A stretch of 64,000 nucleotides of DNA from Tricholomella constricta (Eukaryota; Basidiomycota; Agaricomycetes; Agaricales; Lyophyllaceae), in contig JAACJP010000011.1 of the NCBI GenBank assembly GCA_013368375.1, forward strand, positions 62,001-126,000, written 5' to 3'. The position numbers and the translations under genes were made by a program. The stretch's first letter is position 1. Each line of letters begins with the position of its first letter. The notes below the pieces were generated by a model. It ran no database searches, was not told where the DNA came from, and was given only the letters and a program-made list of their open reading frames with translations. Shown here piece after piece: positions 10,105-22,827 of this stretch.

Positions 10105-13100
10105 GTGAAAAGTACGCCCCCGTTGTCTAGTCGTAATCGGTTCGCCCCCCTATCTGTAGAGTACCCCAACATACTTAATATTGCTGCTACTTCTACGGGT
10201 GAACCAATCGACGAAGACGTACAATCCTCTCCTGACCAAACACCATCTCCTTCGGTTGCTCCGACCGAGCTGACTGTACCATCGCGTCGCGGACTACCGC
10301 GCTGGGAAAAGCGACTGCCCCGTCGCTTCGTGATCGCCACCTCCCCCGACTCCTTATCCCTGTCGCTCAAGGTCGAACTCGAGACCACCGACACCCAAGA
10401 GACGCATTCGCTCGCTGCCCTCGTTGACAGCGGGGCGTCGGCCTGCTTCATCAACACTGCCTTCGTTGAAAAGCACAAGCTGAAGACGCGACGGCTGAAT
10501 CGCCCGACACGTGCCTACAATGTTGACGGAACCCCTAATGAGGCGGGCGCCATTGAATACGTCGTGGACACAGTCTTACGTTACGGCGGTCACTCCGAGC
10601 GCGTTCTGTTCGCGGTCGCGGGTATTGGGAAGCAGGATCTCATTCTCGGATTCACCTGGCTCCGAGACCACAACCCCGACATTGATTGGGCGACGGGAAA
10701 GGTGAAAATGAGTCGAGCGCCGACACGTTGCGACACCTGCAAGGTTGAGGTCAAGGAGGAGCGTAGTTGGGTCAGGTCCGTCCATCGAAGTCGCCCATGG
10801 CTTCGCCAGTGTTCTTCATCAAGAAGAAGGATGGTGCGCTCCGGCTGGTGCAGGACTATCGGACGCTCAACGCGCTTACGGTGAAGAACCGGTACCCACT
10901 GCCGCTCATTAGCGAACTGGTGAACAACCTCCGCGGCGCGCGGTACTTCACCAAGCTGGACGTCCGATGGGGGTACAACAACGTTCGGATCAAGGAATGC
11001 GACGAGTGGAAGGCAGCGTTTCGGACGAACCGCGGTCTCTTCGAGCCGCTCGTCATGTTCTTCGGCCTCACGAACAGCCCCGCCACATTCCAGACCATGA
11101 TGAATGACATCTTCCGCGATCTGATCGCCGAGGGTGTTGTTTGCGTGTACCTTGACGATATCTTGATTTACACCAAGACTCTCGAGGAACACCGTCGGGT
11201 CGCGCGACTGGTGCTGGACCGACTCCGCGAACATAAGTTGTTCTTAAAACCCGAGAAATGCGAGTTTGAACAGACCAAGGTCGAGTATCTTGGGCTGATC
11301 ATCTCGCACGGGCAAGCGGAAATGGATCCGGTCAAGGTCGCTGGAGTGTCGGAGTGGCCGGTGCCGAGGAACAAGAAGGAGGTGCAAGCGTTCTTGGGCG
11401 TCACCAATTTCTACCGACGGTTCATCCAGGATTTCTCGCACCACGCCCGACCCCTGTTTGATTTGACGGGCAAGGACGCTGCCTGGCGCTGGGAAGCGTC
11501 GGAGCAGTCGGCCTTTGACCTCCTGAAGTCTGCGATCACGTCGCGACCGGTGCTTGCATTCCCCGACGACGACCGACCGTACCGCATCGAAGCTCACTCG
11601 TCCGACTTCGCGACGGGCGCGGTCCTGTCGCAAGAGTTGCCGTCCGATGGCAAGTGGCACCCGGTCGCGTTCTACTCGAAGAGCTTGAACGCAGTCGAGC
11701 AGAACTACGAGATCCACGACAAGGAGATGCTGGCGATCATCCGGTCTCTGGAGGAGTGGCGACATTTTGTGGAAGGCGCAAAGCACAAGGTGGAGATCTT
11801 GACCGACCACAAGGACCTTGAGTACTTCCTCACCGCGAAGAAACTCAATCGGCGGCAAGCCCGCTGGTCGCTCTACCTTGCCAACTTCGACTTCACCCTC
11901 CACCACCGTCCGGGACGCAGCATGGGCAAACCCGACGCCCTGTCGCGTCGCGCTGATCATGGCAACAGAAGTGGCGACAATGCCGACATCGTGCTCCTCA
12001 AACCCGAGTTCTTCGCGATTCGCGCGACCGAGGGTCTGGCACTGGTCGGAGAAGAAGACGATGTGCTGAAAGCGATCTGCAAGGGCAATCGCGACGGCGC
12101 ACAGGAGGACGCGGTCGCGAAAGCGGCGCAACTGGTCAAGGCATCCAAGACTGCCGGTCGCTCCCTACGCTTCGGCGAGTGGGGGGAGGAAGGTGGTCTG
12201 CTCACGTTCCGTGGACAGATCTATGTCCCGAATGTTCCTGACTTCCGCCGACGCATTGTGGAGCAGCATCATGACTCCAAGGTCGCCGGTCACCCAGGTC
12301 GCTGGAAGACGCTCGAGCTGGTGTCGCGCAACTACTGGTGGCCCCAGATGTCGCGCTTCATCGGTTCATACACCAGCACCTGCGACATGTGCTTGCGCAC
12401 GAAACCCCGCCGCCAACTCCCCGTCGGACAGCTGCAGCCGCTCCCAATTCCCGAAGGCCGATGGAATGTCGTTTCGGTCGACTTCATCACCGAACTCCCA
12501 GAGTCCAACGGCCATGACGCGATCATGAACGTCGTGGATTCAGTCGGAAAACGCGCGCATTTCATCGCGTCGCACACGACCTGTTCGGCCTTGGGAGCTG
12601 CGAATCTCTACCGTCGCCACGTCTGGAAGCTGCACGGTCTCCCCGATGCATTCGTCTCCGATCGAGGTCCACAGTTTGTTGCCAAGTTCACGCGCGAACT
12701 GTACCGGCTCCTGGGTATCAAGCTGTCGGCCTCGACGGCCTACCACCCTCAGACCGACGGGCAGACTGAGCGCGTCAACCAGGAGCTGGAACAGTTCTTG
12801 CGGGTCTTCTGCAACGAGCGCCAGAACGACTGGGAGGACCTTCTGCCCGACGCCGAATTCAGTTACAACAACCATGTACATTCGGCGACACAGCAGACCC
12901 CTTTCTTGCTCGACACTGGTCGGCATCCACGCATGGGCTTCGAGCCTCGTCGGGGCGCTTCCAAGAACGAGTCGGCCGACGAGTTCGTGGAGCGCATGAA
13001 GGAAGCGCAGGAGGAAGCCAAGGCGGCGCTTTCAAAAGCCAAAGACGACATGGAGCGGTATTACAATCAGCGACACGCCCCGACACCCGACTACCAGCCG

Positions 13101-13613
13101 GGTGACAAGGTGTACTTGGACGCGACCGACATTTCTACGACCTGACCATCTAAGAAATTATCGCATCGCTACCTTGGCCCTTTCGTCGTGCAAAGGCGAA
13201 TCGGCCCGCTCGCATACCGCCTCCTGCTGCCTCAGTCCATGAAGCGCATCCACCCAGTCTTCCACGTCATAAAGCTTGTCCCCGCCGTCGCTGACCCGAT
13301 CGAAGGTCGACAGTCCGACCCTCCGCCGCCGCCAGACATCATCGATGACGAACCCCACTACGAAGTCCACAAAATCCTCGACAGTCGCATCTTCCGCAAG
13401 AAACTTCAGTACAAAATCTTGTGGAAAGGCTACGGCTATGAAGAAGCTTCGTGGGAGCCCCGGGAGAACGTTGCCGCACCCGACCTGGTTCGCAAGTTCC
13501 ACCGCGACAATCCTGATGCGGCGCGCCACATCCATGGCATCTTCACTCTATCCCCCGCCGTCTTCGCCACCGTCACCCCGCACCGAGCCGTTGCGATTCA
13601 AAAGGGGGGGTGA
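10105..13613 (+). pseudogene. gypsy-1 pol (PR-RT-RH-IN-chromodomain), disrupted
   Basis: The aspartic protease has the DSGASACF active-site motif near 10,428. The frame then breaks: the RT portion (SPVFFIKKKDGALRLVQDY from about 10,803) is in another frame, and the usual PR-RT linker is much shortened, indicating an internal deletion near 10,760. RT contains YLDD near 11,146. The RNase H region reads EAHSSD near 11,586 where gypsy-2 has EADSSD, so a likely catalytic Asp is lost. IN shows the HHCC domain (HPGRW...CDMC, 12,270-12,395) and D,D,E motifs (VDFITELP, SDRGPQF, TERVNQELE). A TGA at 13,143 replaces the CGA present in gypsy-2, a CpG transition. A chromodomain (WKGYGYEEASWEPREN, about 13,420-13,475) ends the protein. 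Confidence 0.88.
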
Positions 13614-14117
13614 TGTCAGGGGAACTCTCGTTCACGCTCTCCGACGCTCACAGATCGTTCCCCGACTCACGTGTTCGCCCCCGACCGACCGATCGCGATC
13701 CCGACCTGACGCTCCGACCCAAGCGTCGGTGTACATACTTACTCACTTCCTGTCGCTTCCCCTCACTCCCCGCGCGCGCCCGACGCCGATCCCGACCGCC
13801 CGACATCCCGACGTCGGCTGCCCCGCCTCGTGCCCGTACCCTGGGCCACGAGGATCGGACAGCGTCGGGAACGTGTCCATACACGCGCCGCACACCATTC
13901 GTTATTATTACATGTACAGTACACTCTGGAGGACCGGCCCTCACGTCCTACACTCGTATATAGTCGGCCCCCTGGCATTTGGGAATCCTTTACACTATTC
14001 TCTTCGGATTCCCCCTTGCCAGGTAAGCCTTACTTACCTTCGTTACTGTACATCAATATAACTTCGGATTCCCCCTTGCCAGTGTGATAGCGCTCCACTG
14101 TAAGGGTTGCCCTAACA
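13614..14117 (+). mobile_element. gypsy-1 3' LTR, 504 bp
   Basis: It follows a polypurine tract (aaaaggggggg, 13,600-13,610) and runs from TGTCAGGG to CCCTAACA. The gypsy-2 LTR has TGTTAGGG/CCCTAACA, an 8-bp terminal inverted repeat. It contains dense CGACC/CCGAC words and two copies of cggattcccccttgccag near its end. Confidence 0.8.
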
Positions 14118-14836
14118 ATACACTGCCGCCTCCTTTGCTCACATTCCATCCAACATTCTTGATGATTAGATAGCTTTATCTTGAGGTCTTTTCTGCCTTT
14201 TCCTTTGTGACAATAAACATTCTGCCTTGTGATAATCAAAATATACATATTATAACCTTGTACACATTATAAGTCTTATAAATGAAACACGAAAGGGGAA
14301 CAATTGTGGGTGCCCCTTGTTGATACATCAAAGCATCTGGGGGAGAGCCCGCGGTTAATTATGACCATGTTCGCGGACATTTATGGTTTTCACCACTGGG
14401 TGTGCCCTGACACCGACCTGCGGAGGTCCGCGGACATGGCCAATTCCGCGCAAGCCTGCCCCCATAGGCCCGCTGCAGAACCAGCGGGCCCGCTGGTACC
14501 GTGCCAGACGACTACATGTAGGGCCCCGCTGGCACAGTGCCACATGGCTACATGTAGGCATCCCGCTGATGCCGTGCCAGACGGCTACATGTAGTGGTCC
14601 CGCTGGCATGTTGGACATGCTACATGTAGTATGCCCCGCAAACAATGAGCCGCGGACATGTTTTAGACTGCAGCCGCAATCCCCGTAAGCCCTACAGCAC
14701 CATATAGGCCCACTGCATCGCTGGGTGTACCCAATAATAATCCGCGGCGGTCCGCAGACGTGGGTAGCCGCCAGCCCAGCAGCATATAGGCCCACTGTAG
14801 TGCTGGGCCCCGAGACAATGATCCGTGGAGGTCCGC
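14118..14836 (+). mobile_element. KDZ3 relic, left part: end of gene E and right subterminal region
   Basis: Positions 14,116-14,240 closely match the end of KDZ1 gene E and its 3' flank (42,445-42,590), including the TCACATTC...ATTCTTGATGATTAG stretch that encodes the gene E C-terminus. The following sequence matches the KDZ1 right subterminal region: cgcggacatttatggt, CTACATGTAG words and cccgctggca units. The relic is cut on the left by gypsy-1 and on the right by the LTR retrotransposon. It resumes at 27,763. Confidence 0.8.
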
Positions 14837-15922
14837 TGATGAGCACCGTCCCGCGCTATACACAGAGCCAGCCCATAATACGGACCTCAACCGCTGCGCC
14901 ACAACGAACACACTCCCGAATACGACCGAAGCGCTAAACCGACCGACCGACAATACGACAGACCGACCGACAATACGACAGACCAACCGACAATGCGACC
15001 AAAACGACCGACAATACGACCAAACGACTGACGTACCGACCAAGAGACAGAGTAACGTGAAACGCCAGTTCTTCTCCCTGGGTACACGGAGCACGGAACG
15101 CCGTATAACCTGTCAGCGACCGCGCACGTTTGTATGCCAAGGTCTCAACCCGGCGACAACCAAACCCGATTTGAAATTACCCTAGGAAACACCTTGCCCA
15201 GCCATTCGCAGAGAGGATCCGGCCGCACCACGGAGTTCCGCCTCCAAGAGCCACTACCGATCGAAAAGCCGCCACCAATCACACATCCGACCCGACGCCT
15301 CGAACCGATCAAAAGCCCCTTTGCCGAGCCAAGGAGCGCCACACTCTCTAAAAAAGCGCCGCGTGGTACCAAGCTTGGCGACGCTTGTCTCAATAAACCA
15401 GTAAAACACCTGCCTCGCCGGCCTGCGAGAGGCGAGTCGGTCACATAGTATAAAAACATACCCATGTACTACCTACCTCCCCCAGTGAATTACAGCCCGT
15501 ATTTTCCCTCACAACTCAGAGTGAATAGCTCGAAACCGTCGTCTCTGTCGTCTCTGCACCGTCCTCATCGTATAAACCGTCGCCACTGTCGTAAATCTCG
15601 TAACTGCCGTCTCTGTCGCCTCGTACTCATCGCCCGAACCCGTGAGTTCTCCGTATTAACCCCGTTCGTCTCGTTGTCGCACGACCGACACCCAAAGTCG
15701 CGTCGCTAACCCGTTCCACTCGGGAACGTCGCGTTCCATCGCCCCCGTCGCGTTGTTGTCGGTTCGACTAGCTACGAGTCGGATCGTCCCTTACCTTCGT
15801 CAAACAACCCTTACAAGCCCTGCACACTCGCGTGTTTGGGAACTTTTAACATTTCTCGCCCCCCATAGTTGTTAGTTGTTTTGTTGTTGTGCACAGCACC
15901 TACAGGCCTTCTAGCTCTATCA
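14837..15922 (+). repeat. 5' LTR of the 12.9-kb retrotransposon (1,086 bp)
   Basis: Starts TGATGAGC and ends CTCTATCA. It contains a run of gaccgaccgacaatacga-type repeats at about 14,935-15,045. A putative primer-binding site begins a few bases after the LTR (tggagcccaccgcgagg, from 15,925). It retains about 103 bp (near 15,594-15,697) that the 3' LTR lacks. Confidence 0.88.
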
Positions 15923-17868
15923 TTCTGGAGCCCACCGCGAGGGTTTTAAAAGCCACCGCCGAACACGCAACCTCATTCCTCTTGTTCATAAAAACCTACG
16001 ACTCGTCGACCATTCCGCCCGCAACCCGACAAGAAGCTAAAGCCCGAACCCTCCGTGCCGAAATTCGCGCTGCTCTCGGACAAGTCGACACCGACTCAGA
16101 ATCGCTCTCCCCGTTCTTCCGCTCAGTAACCCCACACCGCGCGATCCATAACAACCTCAGCCCGCTCTTCTATAGCCCTTCGTCGACACTACCGTCGCCT
16201 ACCCCGACCGATCAAACACCGCTCCCCGAACCAACCGCGCAACCCGACCTAGCTTTCGACCCCTTTGCGTCGGAACCTCCTACCACCGATCAAGGAGTTG
16301 AATTTAGACTCCCCTATCTATCGCCCGCGACCCCCGAAATCTCAGATTCTTCTTCACCGTCGTATTCCCCCTCCCCGTTCCCTATCCCGAAACCAATACC
16401 ATCTATCATGGCACAACCACCAATCATTATAAAGCCGATGCCCGCACGCGGACAAAGCTCGGCGCCGACATTCGTACCCGAACGCGCGCGTGAACTGCGC
16501 CGATATTTTTCGGACTTAAATCATCTCTTCATCGAGTGTAACGTCGTAGATGAGCAAGAAAAGAAAACGCACACTACGCGATACACCGACATCGATACCG
16601 CGGATCTGTGGGAGCAACTTGATGAATTCGCAGTCGGTACCACATACGACGACTGGCGAAAAGCGATAATGGCGCTTTACCCAGGCGCAAGCGAAGAAAG
16701 AAAGTATTCAATGGCCGACCTCGACTACCTGATCAGAGAACGACACCGACTCGGGATCCAGTCGAATAGTGACCTCGGGGAATATTACCGACAGTTCCTT
16801 TCTGTTACCCAGTTCCTTGTCAGCAAAAACCGACTTTCGATAAACGAACGCGACCGCCAATTCCGTCGCGCGTTCCAGTCCGATCTATGGTCAAAGATCC
16901 ATCGCAGGCTCGAGATCCTAAACCTGAACCACCATCCCGACGACCCCTACGCCACGGAAACCGTTCGCGCTGCGGCGGAACATATCCTCCACGGAACAAA
17001 CGCCGGCCAACGACAGGAAGCGCCATCGGGCGCGCCCCCACAAATTACGATCGCGCCAAGCGGGTCGTTAACGGGCGCGACCAAGTCGCCTAACACGGGA
17101 CAGCCCCTCAAGTTGGAAGAGCTCTACGAAAGAATCAACCTGTTGGAACAACATATCCAACGCTTAGGACAAGACAAAGGAGGCAACGGCGGCCGACCGA
17201 ATCAGTCACCTAATGACAACTGCCACTTCTACGGTGGTGAAGGACATTATATTCCTAACTGTCCCATACATCAAACATACGCGACCGAAGGACGCTGCCG
17301 ACGAACCGACGACAACAAGATAGGCCTACCAAGCGGCGCGCGCATACCGGCGGGAACTCCAGGCCGATACATAAAAGACAAGTTAGACGAGTGGCACAGA
17401 CGCAACCCCGGCCAAATGGCGACAGGACAGCTATCAGCGAACGCGAACCCGACCGAGAGCATGATGTTGGAAATACTACAGTTTAACGACGTCACCGACC
17501 ATGACCTGAAAATCGAGGATCGCATGATCGTGTTAGAACGAGAACTCAACACCCTGCGCGCAAGGAAAGAGGTGTTCGACGGCGTAGAACTTATTAGCCG
17601 CGCACCGCAAAAGCGACCCGTCACGGTCGAAACCGTTCAAGATGCCGACCAACCAAGGATCGCACCAGTCAACAAGTCAGCGCCCGCGTCGCAGCCCGTC
17701 TCGGACGCGACGAAAAGCCAAGCCAAGGCTCCCCCGCCACCGTCCAACATACCTCTGATCCCCAGTACCAAGACTGACGCCACAGGCAATGCCCACGACC
17801 AGACTCCAGTACACCCTTTCTCTAACATTCCTGAGAACCGATACATCCCCCCTACCACGGAAACTTAG
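15889..17868 (+). CDS. gag-like polyprotein of the 12.9-kb retrotransposon
   Basis: An open frame of 659 codons; its first ATG lies inside the 5' LTR, so the real start may be further downstream (an in-frame ATG lies at 16,408). The N-terminal third is Pro/Ser/Thr-rich; the middle (about 16,480-17,000) is a helical capsid-like region with ERARELRRYFSDLNHLF and a YYRQFL motif typical of fungal gypsy Gag. Near 17,220 a zinc-knuckle remnant reads CHFYGGEGHYIPNC, in which the second Cys of C-x2-C-x4-H-x4-C is Tyr, a one-base change. The pol frame is continuous from about 17,870 in another frame, so a gag-pol frameshift is implied. Packaging function may be impaired in this copy. Confidence 0.8.
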   Translation: MHSTYRPSSSIILEPTARVLKATAEHATSFLLFIKTYDSSTIPPATRQEAKARTLRAEIRAALGQVDTDSESLSPFFRSVTPHRAIHNNLSPLFYSPSSTLPSPTPTDQTPLPEPTAQPDLAFDPFASEPPTTDQGVEFRLPYLSPATPEISDSSSPSYSPSPFPIPKPIPSIMAQPPIIIKPMPARGQSSAPTFVPERARELRRYFSDLNHLFIECNVVDEQEKKTHTTRYTDIDTADLWEQLDEFAVGTTYDDWRKAIMALYPGASEERKYSMADLDYLIRERHRLGIQSNSDLGEYYRQFLSVTQFLVSKNRLSINERDRQFRRAFQSDLWSKIHRRLEILNLNHHPDDPYATETVRAAAEHILHGTNAGQRQEAPSGAPPQITIAPSGSLTGATKSPNTGQPLKLEELYERINLLEQHIQRLGQDKGGNGGRPNQSPNDNCHFYGGEGHYIPNCPIHQTYATEGRCRRTDDNKIGLPSGARIPAGTPGRYIKDKLDEWHRRNPGQMATGQLSANANPTESMMLEILQFNDVTDHDLKIEDRMIVLERELNTLRARKEVFDGVELISRAPQKRPVTVETVQDADQPRIAPVNKSAPASQPVSDATKSQAKAPPPPSNIPLIPSTKTDATGNAHDQTPVHPFSNIPENRYIPPTTET

Positions 17869-20800
17869 CCGCCACGGAGAAGGCGAAAGCCGACAGTGCG
17901 TATCGCACACAAGCGCCCATTACAGATCCAACCAAATCAACGACTCTATTCGAACGCGCACTCGACGCCACCATACCGGTCACAGTTCGAGAACTCTGCG
18001 GGGTAGCGCCAGAGGTTCGCGGAAAGTTTAGGGAAGCTAATACACCAAAGCGTATCGTCGCCGGCAACCTCACAACGGTATACCAAGAAGTCCCCACGTC
18101 GGCGTTCATTGAGGAACTCGACGCACTACCTTGCGAATCCAACAGCGACAACGCGACGCCACCGCCCGGAGCGCTAGTCACCGGCGACATCTACGACACA
18201 TATTACCAGACACTACTACCCGGCGAGCATCCGGACCGACTGATCGTCGCAATGGAATCGCATGCACTCAGGTCGATCATGATAATGGTCGACGCGAGAG
18301 AACAGATAGAAAGCATCGTCGACAGCGGGTGCCAGATCATAGCCATGTCGGAAGAAGTTTGCCATGGATTAGGGGTCAAATACGACCCAACTATAGTGCT
18401 GCAGATGCAATCAGCGAATGGAACAACCGACCCGTCGCTCGGTCTAGCACGAAACGTACCTTGTACGATAGGAGAGGTCACGCTCTACCTCCAAATGCAC
18501 GTCATTCGCAATCCCGCATACGATATACTCCTCGGCCGCCCGTTCGACGTACTTACTTGCTCTAACGTGAAAACGAGATCCGCCGACGATACGATCATAA
18601 CCATCACCGACCCGAACACTCGAGAGGTCATCGCGATACCGACCTTCGCGCGCGGACAACGTCGCCGCCCCAAGACCGACGTAAATTTTCGTATACTCTC
18701 GAGGAAATAAGTCGAGATCACGGCGATCTTGCACTCCTCCTCGAGTACAACCCACTAAGCTATACCCCGACTGTCCTTTCTTTCTGCGAACTACTGACCG
18801 AATTTAATAGCGACGCCACCTACGACGCGCAACTAGCCTCACTCTACGTCGCGGCATCCGAACTAACCGCGCCAGCAATCGCCGACCAATCCGTTAATAC
18901 CAACTCTAACCCTCAAAAACGAACGACCCTCTGCACTATTTTACCGAACAACGAGCGCCATAGTGGACGCCACACCCAATCCCTGACCAACGCCGCCACC
19001 GACGCCTTCGTGGTGAAAATCAAAGGCGTACAAACCAAAAAGAAGTACAAACCAGTAGCGCAAAAAGTGCGATCGATCATAGCAAGTTGTCCCGACCACT
19101 TCCGCATCGAGCGCAAAATATTGGGCGACCCTCTCGCCGACATGCCGACTCTGCTCCCCAACCCGCCACCTTTCCAACCCACCGGCCGCTACACTCTAGA
19201 GCGAAAAGACGACTTAGACCGTGAACACCCAGACTTCTTAACGCCCTCCGAACGAGCAATTATGCACGACCTCATGTGTAAGCAGAATCTCGCTTTCGCA
19301 TGGGACGATTCCGAACGCGGTAGTTTTCGATCGGATTTCTTTCCCCCTATCGATATTCCGGTCGTCGCACACACACCCTGGATCGAACGAAATATCCCCA
19401 TACCGTCTGGCATCTACGATGAAGTTTGCGACATTATCTAAACTAAACTCGCCGCTGGCGTTTACGAACCGTCCAACTCCAGCTACCGATCGCGTTGGTT
19501 TTGCACTCTAAAGAAAAATGGCAAGTTCCGCCTCGTCCACAGCCTCGAACCGCTCAACCGAGTAACTATCCGACACTCGGGGGTCACTCCGATACCAGAC
19601 CATGTCGCTGAACAATTCGCCGGTCGCATTTGTGGCGCAATGTTAGACCTGTTCGTCGGCTACGACGAACGGCTAATCGCACCATCGTCGCGCGACCTTA
19701 CCACTTTCCAAACACCTTTCGGCGCGTTACGCCTAGTCACCTTACCTATGGGCTGGACCAACTCCATCCCAATCTTCCACGACGACGTCACTCACATCCT
19801 GCAACCGGAGATCCCGGACTATACACTACCTTATATCGACGACACTGCTATAAAGGGACCAGCAACTTGGTACCCCGACCCGGACACAGGATTGCCGAAA
19901 ACACACCCCGACAATGCCGATGTGCGATTCGCGATCTGGGAGTTCTTCAACAACGTCAACCGAATCCTCCAGCGCATGAAGTACTGCGGCGGCACCTTCT
20001 CCGGCAAGAAGCTGATTTTATGCGCACCACAATTTAAAGTCCTCGGACACGTCTGCACGCCCAATGGTCGCATACCCGACGCGGACCGACTCGCTTTACT
20101 GCGTAATTGGAAGTCGTGCGCCACCTTATCAGAGTTACGCGCGTTTTTAGGAACGGTCGGAGTACTAAGGATATTCGTCAAAAACTTTGCTCATCGTGCA
20201 CACCACCTCGTAAAACTAACCCGCAAGGATGCAGTCTTTGAGTTCGGCCCCGACCAGATCGCAGCGCAGCGTGACATCGTCGAGGTGATCGCAGAAGCGA
20301 AACCCCTCGTACCCATCGACTACGCCTCGGACGACCCCGTCATCCTGGCCGTCGACACTTCCCACATAGCAGTCGGATTCTACCTCTGTCAAGCCGACCC
20401 CGTCGATCGGAAACGACGCAGATACAATCGGTTCGGTTCCATTACACTGAACGACCGCGAATCACGGTTCTCTCAACCAAAACTCGAATTTTACGGCCTA
20501 TTTCGGGCGCTTGGCGCGTTACGACTGTACGTTATAGGCGTCCGCAACTTGGTCGTCGAAGTCGACGCGCGCTACATTAAAGGAATGCTCTCCAACCCCG
20601 ACATCCAGCCGTCAGCTTCCATAAACAGGTGGATCGTATCTGTCCTCATGTTCCACTTCGAACTTGTCCATGTTAAAGGCACGTTCCATGGACCCGACGG
20701 TTTGTCCCGGCGCCCACGACAACCCGACGATCCAGCCGACAACTACGACGCAGAAGAAGCCGACTTCGAAGATTGGGTCGACCGAATGCAAGGACTCATG

Positions 20801-22453
20801 CACATTATTCAACCGCTGCCACAGCCGCCGTCGCCATTACATCTGTGCCAGATCTTCGCTATGGCTCAGGTCTCAAGTAAGGAAGAGATGGGGGCAGTAT
20901 ACACGGACGCGGTACCACCAGACTCAACGACTCACGAACTCGCAACCGATTCCCCACGACAACCCAGAATCCGTACCGACGATGATACAGGAATAACCGA
21001 CCCAAATGCGAATTCGACCGACATGTCATACGACGACGTACCCAGGACCGACGCCGCTAAAGCCCAAGACCAACGCATAGATGCGGTTAGACAATGGTTG
21101 ACCAACCTCGAACGGCCAGAAGGCATGTCCGACGATCAGTACGCCACCTTCATCCGATACGCCACCGGGTTCTTCCTAGACGGAACACGACTCTGGAGAA
21201 GAGATAGCCAAGGCGCACATAAACTAGTCGCCCGCCCCAATGCACGATTAGAGATTCTGCGATCCGTCCACGACAACCTCGGACATAAACGCTTCTACGC
21301 GACACGCGCAACCTTGCTCGAACGCTTCTGGTGGCCTAATGTTCGGGCCGACGTTGTGTGGTTCGTACAGACATGTCACATATGCCAGATCCAGCAAACG
21401 ACCAAGGTCCTGATCCCCCCGGTCGTTGCGACACCCGCACCACTGTTTGCAAAAATGTACATCGACACTATGCACCTACCGCCGTCGAATGGTTTCAAAT
21501 ACATTGTCCAAGGTCGTTGCTCCTTGATTCACTTTCCTGAATGGCGCGCGCTCCGAAAGGAAAACAGTCGCACCCTCGGCGATTGGATGTATGAAGACAT
21601 CATCTGCCGGTGGGGCGGACTGCGCGAAATCGTAACCGACAACGGTCCAGCCTTCATCAAAGCCGCGGAACACCTCACAAAGAAATACCACATACACAAT
21701 ATTCGAATCTCGGGCTATAACTCTAGAGCCAACGGGCTCGTCGAGCGATCCCATTTCGACGTACGACAATCCCTTTTCAAAGCCGCCGACGGAAACGAAA
21801 GTAAATGGTCACAATCCGCGTATTCAGTCTTCTGGGCTGAACGCGTCACGATCCGCAAGTGAATGGGGTGCTCCCCCTATTACGCCGCGACAGGAACCCA
21901 ACCCCTTCTGCCACTCGATATCGTCGAAGCCACGTACCTACAACCACCGCCCGACTCTATCCTGTCCTCCACCGACCTCTTGACACGTCGCGCGATCGCC
22001 CTACAGAAACGAGCGACTGACCTAGAACGACTGCATTCAGACGTATACGCAGCGCGACGACAAGCGGCGATTCGCTTCGAACTTAAACACGCCAGAACCT
22101 TGCGCAACTATAACTTTAAACGCGGAAACCTCATCCTGATGCACAACACGAAAATCGAGAAGTCGCTCAACCGCAAAATGCGATCTAGATACCTAGGACC
22201 GCTCGTCGTGATCTCGCGCAACCGCGGGGGCGCCTACATCCTCTGCGAACTGGACGGCACCGTCTTACACCGGCCTGTAGCAGCGTTCAGACTCGCACCC
22301 TACTTCGCGCGAAAAAACATCCTCCTACCCGACAGCGCTCTGGACATAGACACCAAGCGACTCAGAGAACTGGAAGCAACAACAATCACCGACGACGAAG
22401 ACCGAACCGAAGTCGTAGGCGACGACTCCGAATCGGAAGGCGAGCAAAACTAG
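17866..22453 (+). pseudogene. pol of the 12.9-kb retrotransposon (PR-RT-RH-IN), with frameshift and stops
   Basis: The frame opens near 17,866 with a PEVRGKFREANTPKR-type linker seen in fungal gypsy elements. It then gives an aspartic protease with VDSGCQI near 18,318 and LLGRPFDV near 18,528. A one-base frameshift lies near 18,690 (the frame continues as YTLEEISRDHGDL). RT follows, with a stop (TAA) at 19,439-19,441 and the catalytic YIDD near 19,833. RNase H shows VDTSHIAVGFYL near 20,350. IN has the HHCC pair (HDNLGHKRFY...CHIC, 21,268-21,390), then YIDTMH, TDNGPAF and GLVERSHF as D,D,E motifs. A TGA at 21,860-21,862, probably from CGA, interrupts before the C-terminal domain (ends 22,453). 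No chromodomain is seen. Confidence 0.82.
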
Positions 22454-22827
22454 CCGCTCAACTCCCGGCTACTCGTATACCCCCTTTTTAATAAGCATTT
22501 CGATATCTATCCCTCTCTGGTTTCTTCACGCCCTAAATCTACCCAACGTCCCACGACCCAACCGTTCGCGAAGTTCAAACACCCTGAACGACAGTCTTTC
22601 CTTTCGTTCTTTTAAACCCCCACTCAAGTTCCAAGATCACACACTTAATGCCAGACTCCGCAGGAGAACCACACGACATCTATTACATTTTTTTAAAAAG
22701 AAAAGCCCATTTACGGGCACCGACAAGTCCACAGCACGAGATATATACGTGCGACGCCTCTAGCGGAGGAACGACGCAAACACGACACCAAGAAGAGTCC
22801 AGACACGACGCCAACCCCCACCTACAA
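22454..22827. other. Spacer between pol and the antisense gene Z1
   Basis: Lies between the pol stop and the convergent 3' end of gene Z1. No domain or repeat is evident; an open frame on the plus strand running into Z1 is an antisense shadow. Confidence 0.4.

Larger units (their letters stand above)
9876..14117 (+). mobile_element. gypsy-1: 5'-truncated chromodomain Ty3/gypsy retrotransposon
   Basis: The 5' LTR and most of gag are missing; what remains runs from the gag zinc knuckle through PR, RT, RNase H, IN and chromodomain to a 3' LTR. It is closely related to gypsy-2 at 50.3-53.5 kb. Its insertion end truncates the KDZ3 relic at 14,117/14,118. It is non-functional because of 5' truncation, a PR-RT junction out of frame, a stop at 13,143, and a changed RNase H residue. 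Confidence 0.85.

Noticed and set aside
10590..12205. Long minus-strand frames opposite gypsy-1 pol (and plus-strand ones opposite gypsy-2)
   Set aside because: GC-rich codon shadow of the RT/IN frame; no domain, and the same shadow appears in both gypsy copies.
15134..15465. Identical open frames in both LTRs (also 27,077-27,408)
   Set aside because: Present twice only because the LTRs are duplicates; open on both strands and without recognisable domains.
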